A stretch of DNA of 64,000 nt. Origin: Desulfomicrobium sp. UBA5193. Lineage in GTDB: Bacteria > Desulfobacterota > Desulfovibrionia > Desulfovibrionales > Desulfomicrobiaceae. Under the pieces are notes generated by a model that was not told the DNA's origin, did no database searches, and was given only the letters and a program-made list of their open reading frames with translations. The stretch lies in contig DHWB01000003.1 in assembly GCA_002412965.1 (NCBI GenBank), positions 52,504 to 116,503 on the forward strand, read 5' to 3'. Shown here piece after piece: positions 42,821 through 51,669 of this stretch (position 1 is the first letter of the stretch; each line of letters opens with the position of its first letter). The translations under genes and the position numbers were made by a program.

Positions 42821-44383
42821 CTAGCTGGCTGCCGGAGCAGGAACGAGGCGCTTGTTGCCTTCCCAGATTTTTTCAGCCTTGGGCGTGAGCTTCAGGTACT
42901 GGAACCACTGGTGGCTTGCCATGTGTGCGGGGTCCATCTGCAGCTCGCGGCTGTGCTTCATGATCGGAGGCACCAATTCCTTGATGTCCTTGGACAGGGC
43001 CTGGGCCGTGGTGAAGGCGGCCGCCTGGATGGCGATGTCCACAGCCTTCTGGCTGTACTGCTGGGACTGGGCCAGGGTGTTCAAGGCCTTGGTCGGGTTG
43101 TGGAAGCCGACACTGTTTTCGGCGGAGACATAATCCCAGAAGAACTGGCCCTTGCGGCACATTTCCCGGGCGTCGATCATGAGCTGGTCGTAGTTCGCCG
43201 GCTTTTCGCCCTGGTATTCGGCCGCCATGCGGATGGCTTCATGTGCCTTGACCGAGATGTCCTGGGCGCTCATGAGCTGCTCCCAGGTCTTGTTCTGGGT
43301 GTAGAACACGCGCTGTTTCAGGTAGTCGGGGGTCTTGTCCGTATGGCACTGGCGGCAGGCCTTCATGTCGGGGTCTTTGAGCGGAGACGTCCACTGGTGG
43401 CTCGACATCTTCTTCTTTCCGTCGAGGCGGGTATAGCTCATGTGGCAGTCGGCGCAGCTCACGCCAGCCGCTCCATGCACGCCGTTGCCCCACATTTCGT
43501 ATTCCGGGTGCTGGGCCTTGAGCATGGGGGTCTTGGACACGGGATGGGTCCAGTCCACGAAATTGCCCTCGAAACCCGTGCCGTTATAGTCGCCGTGGGT
43601 CTTGTAGTAGGTGTAGATCTCTTCGGGGTCCTTGCCCTGAGCCCAGGGGAAAACGGGCTTTTTGGCCGGGCCGAAACTCTTGTCCTGGAAATAGTATTCC
43701 ACGTGGCACTGACCGCAGACCAGGGCACGTTGCTCGTTGCGGGACAACGTCTTGAAATCTTTGCCTTCGGCCTTGAGGTGGTCCTGCAGGGGCACGGAGT
43801 AGAGGCGCAGTTCCATATTGGCCGGATCATGGCAGTTGGCGCAGCCGATGGTGTTGTCATCCATGTCGACAGATTCACGGAACTGGTTGAAGTCCTTGGC
43901 CCAAAAGTCGTCGCCGTATTCCTTGACCCAGTCGTTCATCTTGGCGGTTTTGCAATTCCAGCAGGTCGAGGGCAGGCCTGCTTTCTCGTCGTAGCGGTTC
44001 AGACGGTCGATATGCAGGATGTCCTTTATGGCGTAGGTGTGCCCGCGCGCGGCCCTGTATTCATAGCTGAAGGGATAGCCGAGCCAGAGATTTTTCAGGT
44101 AGGGCTGGGCGTGCTTGTAGCCTTCGGGCAGGGGGTTGACGTTGTCGTGCTTGTTGTAGGGCACGGACCCGCCGTACTCGGTCATGATTTCCGACTCGTT
44201 GTTGCGCAGGTACGTTTCGTAGTGCAGCGGAAATTCGGCCTTGAAGGCGGAGTTGCGGATTTCTTCTGATTTGAGTTTTGTTTTGAATTCCGGAGCCTTG
44301 GGTTCTTTCACTTCGGAACATGCGCTTAAGGCCAGGGCGCAGCCCACGGCCAGCACGGCGATAAAGGATCGGGTGTTACGCAT
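42821..44383 (-). CDS. nrfA: Pentahaem cytochrome c nitrite reductase, catalytic subunit
   Basis: Six-electron reduction of nitrite to ammonium in the periplasm. It has 520 residues and a lipoprotein-type signal (LALSAC, Cys22). Five haem sites are present: the catalytic, Lys-ligated CWNCK (about residue 141), then CANCH, CGQCH, CADCH and CRQCH. Active-site blocks around the distal face (YTRLDGKKKMSSHQW with its His, and GQCHVEYYF with Tyr) match NrfA. The start overlaps nrfH by 8 bases. It forms a membrane complex with NrfH, which feeds electrons from the quinone pool. Confidence 0.97.
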   Translation of the reverse strand: MRNTRSFIAVLAVGCALALSACSEVKEPKAPEFKTKLKSEEIRNSAFKAEFPLHYETYLRNNESEIMTEYGGSVPYNKHDNVNPLPEGYKHAQPYLKNLWLGYPFSYEYRAARGHTYAIKDILHIDRLNRYDEKAGLPSTCWNCKTAKMNDWVKEYGDDFWAKDFNQFRESVDMDDNTIGCANCHDPANMELRLYSVPLQDHLKAEGKDFKTLSRNEQRALVCGQCHVEYYFQDKSFGPAKKPVFPWAQGKDPEEIYTYYKTHGDYNGTGFEGNFVDWTHPVSKTPMLKAQHPEYEMWGNGVHGAAGVSCADCHMSYTRLDGKKKMSSHQWTSPLKDPDMKACRQCHTDKTPDYLKQRVFYTQNKTWEQLMSAQDISVKAHEAIRMAAEYQGEKPANYDQLMIDAREMCRKGQFFWDYVSAENSVGFHNPTKALNTLAQSQQYSQKAVDIAIQAAAFTTAQALSKDIKELVPPIMKHSRELQMDPAHMASHQWFQYLKLTPKAEKIWEGNKRLVPAPAAS

Positions 44384-44852
44384 CGGCGGCGCTCCTTTTG
44401 GCTACGGGGATTTTGGGAGAATGGGGCACATGACGGTGACAATCGGTGCAGAATTTCTTGCTCTGCATGATAACCGTGGACGTCGTTGCGGCGTGGCATC
44501 GCTGACAGTTTTCCTGAGTCACTTCCTTGGTCTCTTCGCCCGGGTGGATGAGGTCCGGGATGCTCTTTGTCACCGTGGCCAGGACATCCCGCGAGCCTTC
44601 CTTGGTCTTGAACGGGATCTTGGCCACCAGGTTGTGCGGGGCATGACATTCGTTGCAGGCCAGTTCGGCGTGGACCGAAGTCTTGTGCGTCAAGGCCGCC
44701 TCGGCCATGGAGTGGCAGTTGCCGCAGAAGCTGGCCTGATCCGTCGCGGTCATGGCCAGCGCCGCTCCGACAGTGAGCACGATGCCCGCTATGGTCGGAG
44801 GCAGCAGGTATCGCCATCCTCTCCCACTGGGTGCATCTTTTTTTGGATTCAT
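44376..44852 (-). CDS. nrfH: Tetrahaem quinol dehydrogenase NrfH
   Basis: A 158-residue NapC/NirT-family cytochrome with one N-terminal membrane anchor (about residues 15-36) and four haem sites CGNCH, CNECH, CQRCH and CTDCH. It oxidises menaquinol and passes electrons to NrfA, encoded directly downstream with an 8-base overlap. The first CxxCH is followed by SM (CGNCHSM), as in Desulfovibrio NrfH, where this Met is the unusual ligand. AGGAGG precedes the ATG. The 235-base divergent region towards the response regulator should hold both promoters. Confidence 0.96.
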   Translation of the reverse strand: MNPKKDAPSGRGWRYLLPPTIAGIVLTVGAALAMTATDQASFCGNCHSMAEAALTHKTSVHAELACNECHAPHNLVAKIPFKTKEGSRDVLATVTKSIPDLIHPGEETKEVTQENCQRCHAATTSTVIMQSKKFCTDCHRHVPHSPKIPVAKRSAADA

Positions 44853-45087
44853 ACGTCCTCCTGTTCAAAGGTACTTTGGAACCGGGTTCCTGCCGTGCCT
44901 GAACGCCGTTTGGCCGATCAGTCTGCAATGATGGCGTTTTCGTATCACAAATTTTCAGAAGCGGGGAGTAAAAGTTGTAACAGGATTGAAACCTGTGTAT
45001 CGGGATAGACCGTGCAGATTGAACGGGGAAAGGAACCGAGGTCGGTAGGTCGCCATCTGGCGGGCAGAGCACAAGGAACGAAACGTC

Positions 45088-45777
45088 ATGTCGCAGCAAC
45101 GAATTCTGATCATTGACGACGATCCGGACATCGTCAAAACCCTGACCGCGAATCTGGAACTGGACGGCTATGCGGTCTGGACCGCGATGACGGGCAATGA
45201 CGGTATCGCGGCCGTGACCATCCATGCCCCCCATCTCGTCTTGCTGGATTTGAATCTGCCGGATCTGGACGGTATCAAGGTCTGCCAGATTCTGCGGCGC
45301 GTGAGTGGAGTGCCGGTGATCATGCTGTCGGCCAGGGATACGGTGGCGGACAAGTTGCTCGGGCTCGAGTGCGGGGCCGATGACTATCTCGTCAAGCCGT
45401 TCAACGCATTGGAGCTTTCGGCCCGAATCCGCACAGTGCTCCGGCGGGCGCGGCGAACCGAACCGCAAGGCGCCTGCCGCTGCGGGGATATCCGCCTGGA
45501 CTATCGCACGCATGAGGCCTCGGTTCAGGGACGGGACGTGAGCCTGACCAGGACCGAATTCGCCCTGCTTGAGCTCTTTGTGTCCCATGCCGGGGAAACC
45601 CTTTCCCGCGAGTTCATCCAGAGTCAGAACTGGGCCGATTCCAAGCTCTACTCCCACAGCCGGGCCGTGGATGTGCATGTCCAGCGCCTGCGCAAGAAGA
45701 TCGAAGAAAACCCCCAGACTCCGCGTATCATCATGACCGTGGCCGGAGTCGGCTACAGGCTCGAACCCACTTCGTGA
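45088..45777 (+). CDS. OmpR/PhoB-family response regulator
   Basis: A 229-residue regulator. The receiver domain has the acidic pair DDDPD, the phospho-acceptor in LLDLNLPDLDG (about Asp53), and the Lys in VKPF. The C-terminal winged helix contains LTRTEFALLELFVSHAGETLSR and RAVDVHVQRLRKKI. It is divergent from nrfHA, with no kinase next to it. The c-haem sensor kinase 1.6 kb away is a possible partner (inference). Confidence 0.92.
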   Translation: MSQQRILIIDDDPDIVKTLTANLELDGYAVWTAMTGNDGIAAVTIHAPHLVLLDLNLPDLDGIKVCQILRRVSGVPVIMLSARDTVADKLLGLECGADDYLVKPFNALELSARIRTVLRRARRTEPQGACRCGDIRLDYRTHEASVQGRDVSLTRTEFALLELFVSHAGETLSREFIQSQNWADSKLYSHSRAVDVHVQRLRKKIEENPQTPRIIMTVAGVGYRLEPTS

Positions 45778-45795
45778 CCCGCGCGGCTTGCGCCG

Positions 45796-46455
45796 CTACG
45801 ATTCCGTGCGGGTGTAGGTCAGCACTTTTCCCTTGAAGCTGCGCGCGTCCCTTTGCGCGGACGTGGCCGCCCGAGCGTGCGCGTCAAAGCGGAATCCTTC
45901 CATCATGCGTGTGAATTTGCCCTGCAGGTGGCGGCCCGGATCGACAATGATGACTGTCGCCGTGGTGCCGGCGTGGAGGTTGATGAAGCTTGCGAGCAGT
46001 CCGGGGTGGCTTGGTTCATACAAAAGGTCGCTGCCGATGATGAGGTCGAATTTTCCGAGTCCGGTTTTCGTCGCCTTCCAGTCACAGGTCGAAAATTTCA
46101 TGGGGCGCATCCGGTTCAGTGCGACGTTCGCGCGCAGAAATCCTCGCGCCAGCGGATGATGATCGCTGGCCGTGATGTCCCCGCCGCGACCATGCGCAAC
46201 CAGGCTGGCCAGCGCGAGGCCGCATCCAAGTTCCAGGATTTTGAGCCCATCCAGATTGTAGAGGCCCAGAATGTCTGCCAACACAAGGCCAGACGGCCAG
46301 ATCACACCGAAAAGAGGCCAGGTGGCGGAGGAGATGCCTAGGCGTTCGGCCAGGCCATCAGGGTCGCTGAATTGCTGAAGGTCTTTGAGGCTCTCGACCT
46401 GGTAGTCACTGCCGCACACGGACTGGGTCTGCATGGTTGTTTCGTAGGAGGACAT
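45796..46455 (-). CDS. Lysine-methyltransferase-like (METTL/Methyltransf_16) protein
   Basis: A 219-residue class I methyltransferase with ILELGCGLALASLVAH (motif I), ASDHHPLARGFLRANVALN and the DLIIGSDLLYEP block (D-L-L-Y-E) typical of the METTL21-type protein lysine methyltransferases. The segment FGVIWPSGLVLAD before motif I (WPSG) is also diagnostic. The start may be at 46455 or at the internal ATG 46434. Its target is unknown. It lies tail-to-tail with the response regulator. Confidence 0.8.
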   Translation of the reverse strand: MSSYETTMQTQSVCGSDYQVESLKDLQQFSDPDGLAERLGISSATWPLFGVIWPSGLVLADILGLYNLDGLKILELGCGLALASLVAHGRGGDITASDHHPLARGFLRANVALNRMRPMKFSTCDWKATKTGLGKFDLIIGSDLLYEPSHPGLLASFINLHAGTTATVIIVDPGRHLQGKFTRMMEGFRFDAHARAATSAQRDARSFKGKVLTYTRTES

Positions 46456-46662
46456 GGGGTGCTCATGGACAAGGGGACGTGGGATGAATCATGAGCAACT
46501 CAGAGGCGACGACCCGCTGCGAGCAGAGGGCAATGGGGGCCGAGATGGACACATTCACGGGAAAATTTCCGTGGACTGGCCGAGAAAGGAGTGCGGGCGA
46601 TGGACGTGATCCCTGCGCAAGGGATGAGGGGGAGGTCAAGGCGAATGGGGAGGAATGAAAAC

Positions 46663-46686
46663 AAAAAAGCCCGTCAGGGACGGGCT
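46663..46686 (-). terminator. Terminator after the RRM protein gene
   Basis: Minus-strand stem GCCCGTC/GACGGGC with a CCT loop and a following run of six T residues; 23 bases beyond the stop at 46710. Confidence 0.93.
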
Positions 46687-46709
46687 TCATCGCGATCGTA
46701 GGGTTCAGC

Positions 46710-46985
46710 TTAGTAGCGTGAACGGCTATCGGAGCGGCTTTCACGGGGCTGCGCTTCGTTGACCTTCAGGTTGCGGCCCTGACAGTCGGTTCCGTTCAGC
46801 GCCTGGATGGACTTGCGTGCACCTTCATCGTCCATTTCCACGAAGCCGAAGCCGCGGGAACGACCGGTTTCACGGTCTTCGATGACATGGGCAGAGCTGA
46901 CCTGACCATACTGGGAAAACATGGCATGCAGATCAGCATCAGTGGTCGACCAGGACAAATTTCCAACATAGATGTTCTTAGACAA
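46710..46985 (-). CDS. RRM-type RNA-binding protein
   Basis: A 91-residue protein made of a single RNA-recognition motif: RNP2 is IYVGNL (residues 5-10) and RNP1 is RGFGFVEM. A short Arg/Ser tail follows. Such glycine-poor RRM proteins are common in cyanobacteria and deltaproteobacteria and are often cold-inducible. The 5' untranslated stretch is long and A/T-rich (46986-47200), which fits mRNA-level control, though I cannot assign a fold. A good terminator follows. Confidence 0.93.
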   Translation of the reverse strand: MSKNIYVGNLSWSTTDADLHAMFSQYGQVSSAHVIEDRETGRSRGFGFVEMDDEGARKSIQALNGTDCQGRNLKVNEAQPRESRSDSRSRY

Positions 46986-47367
46986 GACAGTAACTCCAAA
47001 GAAAAAAAAGTAAAAAGAAGAACTCTCATCCTGCAGGAAACAGTTACCAGCAGGATTGCGAAAATAATGGAACCGGATTCAAATTTTGAACTCAAATTCC
47101 CATTTCCGCCAAAGTCAGGAGTAACTAGGTGGGGCCGACCCTTATGTCAACGTTTATTATTTTGTTTGGAGTTAAAAGTTTTGACTCAAGCCGAAAATCA
47201 TATACAACATGCCTGAATTGAAGTCTTAATTATTTTCAAATTATTGTAATGTGTTCTCCGGAGAAATTCCTTTTTCCTCGCGTCGGGCATGTTTTCAGAC
47301 CTTGGATACACAAGTCCTTCACTCTTTGTGTATGATGAGGGGAAAAAGTGGGCGGATTCGGTTCGGC
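46986..47367. other. Intergenic region between the RRM gene and the c-haem kinase
   Basis: About 380 bases, A/T-rich near the RRM gene. No gene is supportable. Near 47254 is a perfect palindrome TTCTCCGGAGAA, and near 47310-47337 a weak hairpin ATACACAA/TTGTGTAT that may end the kinase transcript (no T-run). The RRM promoter must lie here. Confidence 0.4.
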
Positions 47368-48975
47368 TCACAAGGGCTCTCCCGTGGGCAGGCTGAAGGT
47401 GAAGATGCTCCCGCCGCCTGCATTGTCCTCCACCCAGATGCGTCCGCCGTGGGCGCGCACGATTTGACTGCAGATGGCAAGTCCCAGGCCCGTGCCTCCG
47501 GGCTTGCCGCCCCGGCCCGAGGACGGGGCGGTATGGAACTTTCTGAAAATGGCCTCCCTGTCCTCGAGTGGGATGCCCGGCCCCTGGTCGCTGACCTGAA
47601 CCCGGATTTCTCCGTCCCTGCTTGAAAGGGCAAAGCTGATGGTCCCGCCTCTGGGGGAATATTTCATGGCGTTGTCCGCGAGATTGACGATGACCTGCTC
47701 GATGCGCTCCACATCCATCACGGCCTGCATGGGGCCGGGTGAGAGGAAGTGCATGCGCAGCCCCTGCTCCTGGGCCTGGAGAGTCATGATCTCGACGATT
47801 TCTCCCACCAGTTCGGACAGGTCCGCAGGCAGGAAGCGCCACGGAACCTTGTCAGCTTCGATGCGGGTGATGTCGAAGATGTCCGTGACCAGATGCACGA
47901 GCCGGCGCAGGTTCTTATCCATTATATGGAGATAGTCCTGCCTGTCGGACGCGGTCTCCGTGCGGCGAAGGTAGTCGAGCCCTCCCCGGATGGAGGTCAG
48001 AGGTGAGCGCAGCTCATGTGACATGGTGGACAGGAAGTCGGTCTTGAGGCGGTCCAGGGTCTTGAGCTCCTCGTTGGCCTGGGCCAGTTCGCTGGTCGCG
48101 CTCTGCACCTTTTCCTCAAGCCGGCTCCGTCCTTCCTCCAGTTTGTCGCTCATGACGCGCAATGCCTGGCCGACGCGCTCCATCTCGTCGCTGCCGCCGA
48201 TGCGGATCTCCCCGGGAAACCGGCCCCGGCTGATGCCGTCGGCCACGGACTCGAGCGTTCCCAGAGGCCTCAGCACCAGATGGCGGACCAGAAAATACAG
48301 GGTCAGCACCGTGAGCACGATGAGCGCCAGGGCGGAGGAGAAGAGCTGCAGCTTGCTGTGGCTCAATGAGTCGAGAACATGCTGCACGGGCAGATAGATG
48401 CTCAGGCACCCGCTGACCGTGCCGCTGGTGTAGTTCTTGTGACAGGAAAGGCAGGTCGCATCGACGTAGAGCGGGGCCGAGTACTGGAACACGGTCTCTC
48501 CGTCATGATCGGCAAGAGAGTAGTATTCCTCGCTGCCGGCCTCGGCGAATTGCTTGATGGCGGCCAGTTCGAATTCATCGGGCGTGTTTTCCGGATTCAT
48601 GGGCGAGAGCCCCGCCAGGCGGAAGCGGTACAGATTTTGGCGGTAGGAGTAGAGGGACAGCTGCTTGGTGACCATGGACGGGGTGAAGCGCTGCAGGGTG
48701 CCTCTCTGCGTGGGCAGCAGGTCCGAGTAGAAGCCTCCTCCCCCATGGGCGCCGGCGGCGTCCTGGCGGATGAAGATCCCTTGGCTGTCCGAGACCCACT
48801 GGCGGGTCAGGATGATCTGGCGGGTCAGGACCCGCGCCTGGTTGACCACCTGGGACCAGGCCTGCCGCTCTTCGGCCACGCCCTGCCAAAGGAAGATGAT
48901 GCCCAGGAGGGGCACGACAATGCAAATGATGGCCGAGACGAATTTGAACTGCAGAGAGCCCTTGAAACGGAACAT
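47368..48975 (-). CDS. Sensor histidine kinase with periplasmic c-haem (DUF3365-type) domain
   Basis: A 535-residue membrane kinase. The first transmembrane helix is near residues 12-30 and the second near 212-232. Between them is a periplasmic domain of the DUF3365/Tll0287 type with one covalent haem site CLSCH (about residue 175). HAMP follows, then HisKA (STMSHELRSPLTS, about His320) and HATPase_c (VSDQGPGIPLEDRE and GGTGLGLAI). It is probably a redox, oxygen or NO sensor. No response regulator is adjacent on its strand. The transporter-like ATPase-only tail (no receiver) shows it is a classical kinase. Confidence 0.92.
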   Translation of the reverse strand: MFRFKGSLQFKFVSAIICIVVPLLGIIFLWQGVAEERQAWSQVVNQARVLTRQIILTRQWVSDSQGIFIRQDAAGAHGGGGFYSDLLPTQRGTLQRFTPSMVTKQLSLYSYRQNLYRFRLAGLSPMNPENTPDEFELAAIKQFAEAGSEEYYSLADHDGETVFQYSAPLYVDATCLSCHKNYTSGTVSGCLSIYLPVQHVLDSLSHSKLQLFSSALALIVLTVLTLYFLVRHLVLRPLGTLESVADGISRGRFPGEIRIGGSDEMERVGQALRVMSDKLEEGRSRLEEKVQSATSELAQANEELKTLDRLKTDFLSTMSHELRSPLTSIRGGLDYLRRTETASDRQDYLHIMDKNLRRLVHLVTDIFDITRIEADKVPWRFLPADLSELVGEIVEIMTLQAQEQGLRMHFLSPGPMQAVMDVERIEQVIVNLADNAMKYSPRGGTISFALSSRDGEIRVQVSDQGPGIPLEDREAIFRKFHTAPSSGRGGKPGGTGLGLAICSQIVRAHGGRIWVEDNAGGGSIFTFSLPTGEPL

Positions 48976-49163
48976 GGCGTTTCCTCCCGGCCTGCAGATG
49001 AGCCGAGATGCCTTGTCTCGTCAATGTCTGCTCCAAGGGTTCGGCCATGTTCCCGCGTTGGAATGTCCGGGAGCGTGCGGCAGCGGGATTGCCTGGCAGC
49101 GCTGGATTCCAGCGCGTTGGCTCGAAAAATCACTCCAATGCGGTTTTGCAGATATTCAAGGCA

Positions 49164-49895
49164 TCAGAAGTTTTTGAGTTCCTGTTTGGCGATAACCGTG
49201 TGGACGTGATCACTGTTTACAGGTTGGACAAGCAGGGTTGATTTGCCATTCATGCTTATTGTCTTCAGTTGATCGGAGAGGGCAATGAGTGCTTCCTCGG
49301 CGACGACCTCTCCGTCCGGAGTGCGGATGTCCTCCACGGCCTCATGCTTTGACAACTCAGCGGCGGTCATGATTTCTCCGCTTTTGCCGAAGTGAAACCA
49401 TCCTCGATAGCGCCCGTCATTGCCCCACAACCTGAGTCCGATCCCTGCCAATGCCCCGATCACGCCGCCTCCGGTGCCTCCATGTTCGGACAGGTGCGCT
49501 CCGGTGTCCCTGGCCAGGGCATAGGCTTCGTCTTTGGTCAGCACTTCTTTCTTGGCGCGCAGGCCAAAGGAGATGAGGGCGTCCTTTGCATCGGGTTGCA
49601 GTTCCGGCACAATGCACAAGCCTGGGTCCGATCCCGGCGCGCTGTGCTGGGTGAGATACCGGCTCAGAAATGCGACGAAATTTTTCTGATTCACAGTGGT
49701 CTCGGCCTCAAAGACCATGGCGCTGCTGTGTGACGTGTAGGGGATGTCCGGATGAACAAGAAGCTGGTGCCGGGAGATCATGGAAAATCGTCCCCATTCC
49801 AAGGCTGCCATTTCCCTGCAGGCGTCTTCCATCAACCAGCCGGTCCCCTGTGTTTCCAGGTTGTCCGTGTCATCCATGGATATGATCAGTTTCAT
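49164..49895 (-). CDS. TiaS-like (tRNA agmatinylcytidine synthase-related) protein
   Basis: A 243-residue protein beginning MKLIISMDDTDNLETQGTG. This opening (DDTD followed by G-x-G) resembles the first domain of archaeal TiaS, which modifies the wobble cytidine of tRNA-Ile; the HSSAMVFE block and the Gly-rich HGGTGGGVIGALAGIGL follow. Bacteria do not use agmatidine (they use TilS and lysidine), so this is a paralogue with another function; several bacterial annotations are misleading. Only the N-terminal half of TiaS is represented. It is monocistronic. Confidence 0.6.
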   Translation of the reverse strand: MKLIISMDDTDNLETQGTGWLMEDACREMAALEWGRFSMISRHQLLVHPDIPYTSHSSAMVFEAETTVNQKNFVAFLSRYLTQHSAPGSDPGLCIVPELQPDAKDALISFGLRAKKEVLTKDEAYALARDTGAHLSEHGGTGGGVIGALAGIGLRLWGNDGRYRGWFHFGKSGEIMTAAELSKHEAVEDIRTPDGEVVAEEALIALSDQLKTISMNGKSTLLVQPVNSDHVHTVIAKQELKNF

Positions 49896-50419
49896 TCACT
49901 GCTCCTGCACGATTTGGTTGGAGTTTGCGGGAAAATGTTCCCGAGATTCAAGTGTGTTCAGCAGGGGCAAGGGGTTGCCTGGGAAAAACTGGCTGAGCCT
50001 GGACCAAGGCAAGGAACAGCGGGATTGCTTGTGGTGATCGGGTCATGGTACTCGCTTGGGATGATGCCTGTTAGTGATCAGGGTCGATCTTATGGGAATC
50101 AAGCTGTGTCATTATTGGCATATCATGATTGTTTCAGTGTTGACGCCCGCACGAGATAACTCCGTCAAAATACATAAAAGCATCAACCGCTCAAGGGGAT
50201 TCACTTGAAAATGGACTCACTCATGCAATGCCTGATGATGGCGCGTGGTTTTTTTGGACGCCTGCCAGAGTCGATGTGATTTCTTTACTCTTCGGGCCAC
50301 CAGAGGCTTGACAGAGGAAAAAAGTGAGTGCAAATCATTGACACGATAATTATAAAAATAGTGTTTCTGACTGAGGCGCATTGCGGATTTTGAATCGGAG
50401 CAGCGTAGGGGAGGATGAT
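49896..50419. other. Intergenic region upstream of the molybdate-transporter gene
   Basis: About 520 bases with stop codons in all frames and no gene that I can support. Two TTGACA hexamers (50308 and 50338) lie within 120 bases of the transporter start, with A/T-rich sequence between them, so the promoter is probably there. I looked for a Moco riboswitch or a ModE-type palindrome and did not find a convincing one. Confidence 0.4.
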
Positions 50420-51607
50420 ATGAAATATAGCATCAATCGACATGAAATCGCTGGATCTTTGGGGGATTTGGGCGTCTTGCTGCCCATTGCCGTGAGCATG
50501 GTGCTCGTGAATCATCTCCCGCCCGCAGGGGTATTTCTGGCCATTGGGCTCTATTACATCTTTTCGGGGATGTATTTCGGGGTGACTACGCCGGTGCAGC
50601 CCATGAAGGTCATCGGTTCTTATGGGGTGGCCATGGCCTTGTCGGCGGATGTCATCCAGGCTTCCAGCCTGTGGATCGGCGTCCTGCTCCTGGCCATAGG
50701 CTTGAGCGGGGCCATGAAGCAGATTACCCGTTTCGTGCCCAAGGTCATTGTCCGAGGTGTCCAGTTGGCCACAGGCGTGCTGCTCATGGCCCAGGGCGTG
50801 CGCTTCATCCTGGGCACAAGCTCCACCCAGCTGCAGCACAAGCTGAGCGAACCGTTTCTGGCCGTGTCATCCCTTGGGATCCTGCAGCTGAGCTGGATCT
50901 TCGGGTTGATCGCCGTGGTTTTGACCCTTTTTTTGATCAACAACCGCCGTTTTCCCGCAGCCACGGTTGTCGTCGGATTCGGCTTTCTCATGGGAATTCT
51001 GCTGGGCAATGGCGTGTCCATGGATGCCTTGGGCTTTTACTTCCCTGATCTTTTCCCGACAGGGTGGCCCAGTTGGGTGTCCTTCTCCACGGCGCTTTTT
51101 GTCCTTGCCCTGCCGCAGTTGCCCATGACCCTCGGCAATGCGGTTTTGGCCAACGAAGATCTGGCCCGGGAGTATTTTGGCGACGGAGCTTCCCGAACAA
51201 CGGGCAAGGCCCTGTGCATCAGCATGGGGTTGGCCAACATCGGCAGTTTCGTGCTCGGCGGCATCCCCATGTGCCATGGGGCCGGAGGCTTGGCCGCGCA
51301 CTATCGGTTTGGCGCCCGCACCGCCGGTTCCAATGTCTTTATCGGCGGGCTGTTCGTGATTGTATCCCTGCTTTTTGGTCCGGAGGTGCTGGCCATCGCG
51401 CAGCTGATACCCATGTCGGTACTTGGGGCGCTGCTGATTTTTGCAGGCGCGCAGTTGGCCATGACCGTGCGGGACATCACGGACAAGAAGGAATATTTTG
51501 TGTGCATGGCCATGCTGGGGATAACTCTGGCATCCAATCTGGCTTTGGGGTATTTGGTGGGCATGGGCCTGGATTACCTGCTGAAGCGGGACATGTTCGA
51601 TATCTAG
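50420..51607 (+). CDS. MOT1-type molybdate/sulfate transporter
   Basis: A 395-residue membrane protein with about ten to eleven helices. Two MOT1 signature motifs are present: PVQPMKVIGSYG (about residue 63) and LPQLPMTLGNAVLA (about residue 230). The family, known as MOT1 in plants and algae, transports molybdate with high affinity; bacterial members are often labelled sulfate permease. The downstream gene codes for a molybdenum-storage-like protein 62 bases on, which supports molybdate as substrate. The start at 50420 follows GGGGAGGA. Confidence 0.87.
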   Translation: MKYSINRHEIAGSLGDLGVLLPIAVSMVLVNHLPPAGVFLAIGLYYIFSGMYFGVTTPVQPMKVIGSYGVAMALSADVIQASSLWIGVLLLAIGLSGAMKQITRFVPKVIVRGVQLATGVLLMAQGVRFILGTSSTQLQHKLSEPFLAVSSLGILQLSWIFGLIAVVLTLFLINNRRFPAATVVVGFGFLMGILLGNGVSMDALGFYFPDLFPTGWPSWVSFSTALFVLALPQLPMTLGNAVLANEDLAREYFGDGASRTTGKALCISMGLANIGSFVLGGIPMCHGAGGLAAHYRFGARTAGSNVFIGGLFVIVSLLFGPEVLAIAQLIPMSVLGALLIFAGAQLAMTVRDITDKKEYFVCMAMLGITLASNLALGYLVGMGLDYLLKRDMFDI

Positions 51608-51669
51608 TGCCGTCAGCATTGGACATATTTTTTTGAGCGTCGCAGCTTGAGCTTTGTTATCGGAAAACC

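Noticed and set aside
44853..45087. Fnr or HcpR binding site in the nrfH/regulator divergent region
   Set aside because: Only short weak dyads such as ACAGG/CCTGT are seen; no TTGAT-N4-ATCAA-type or HcpR-type palindrome is convincing.
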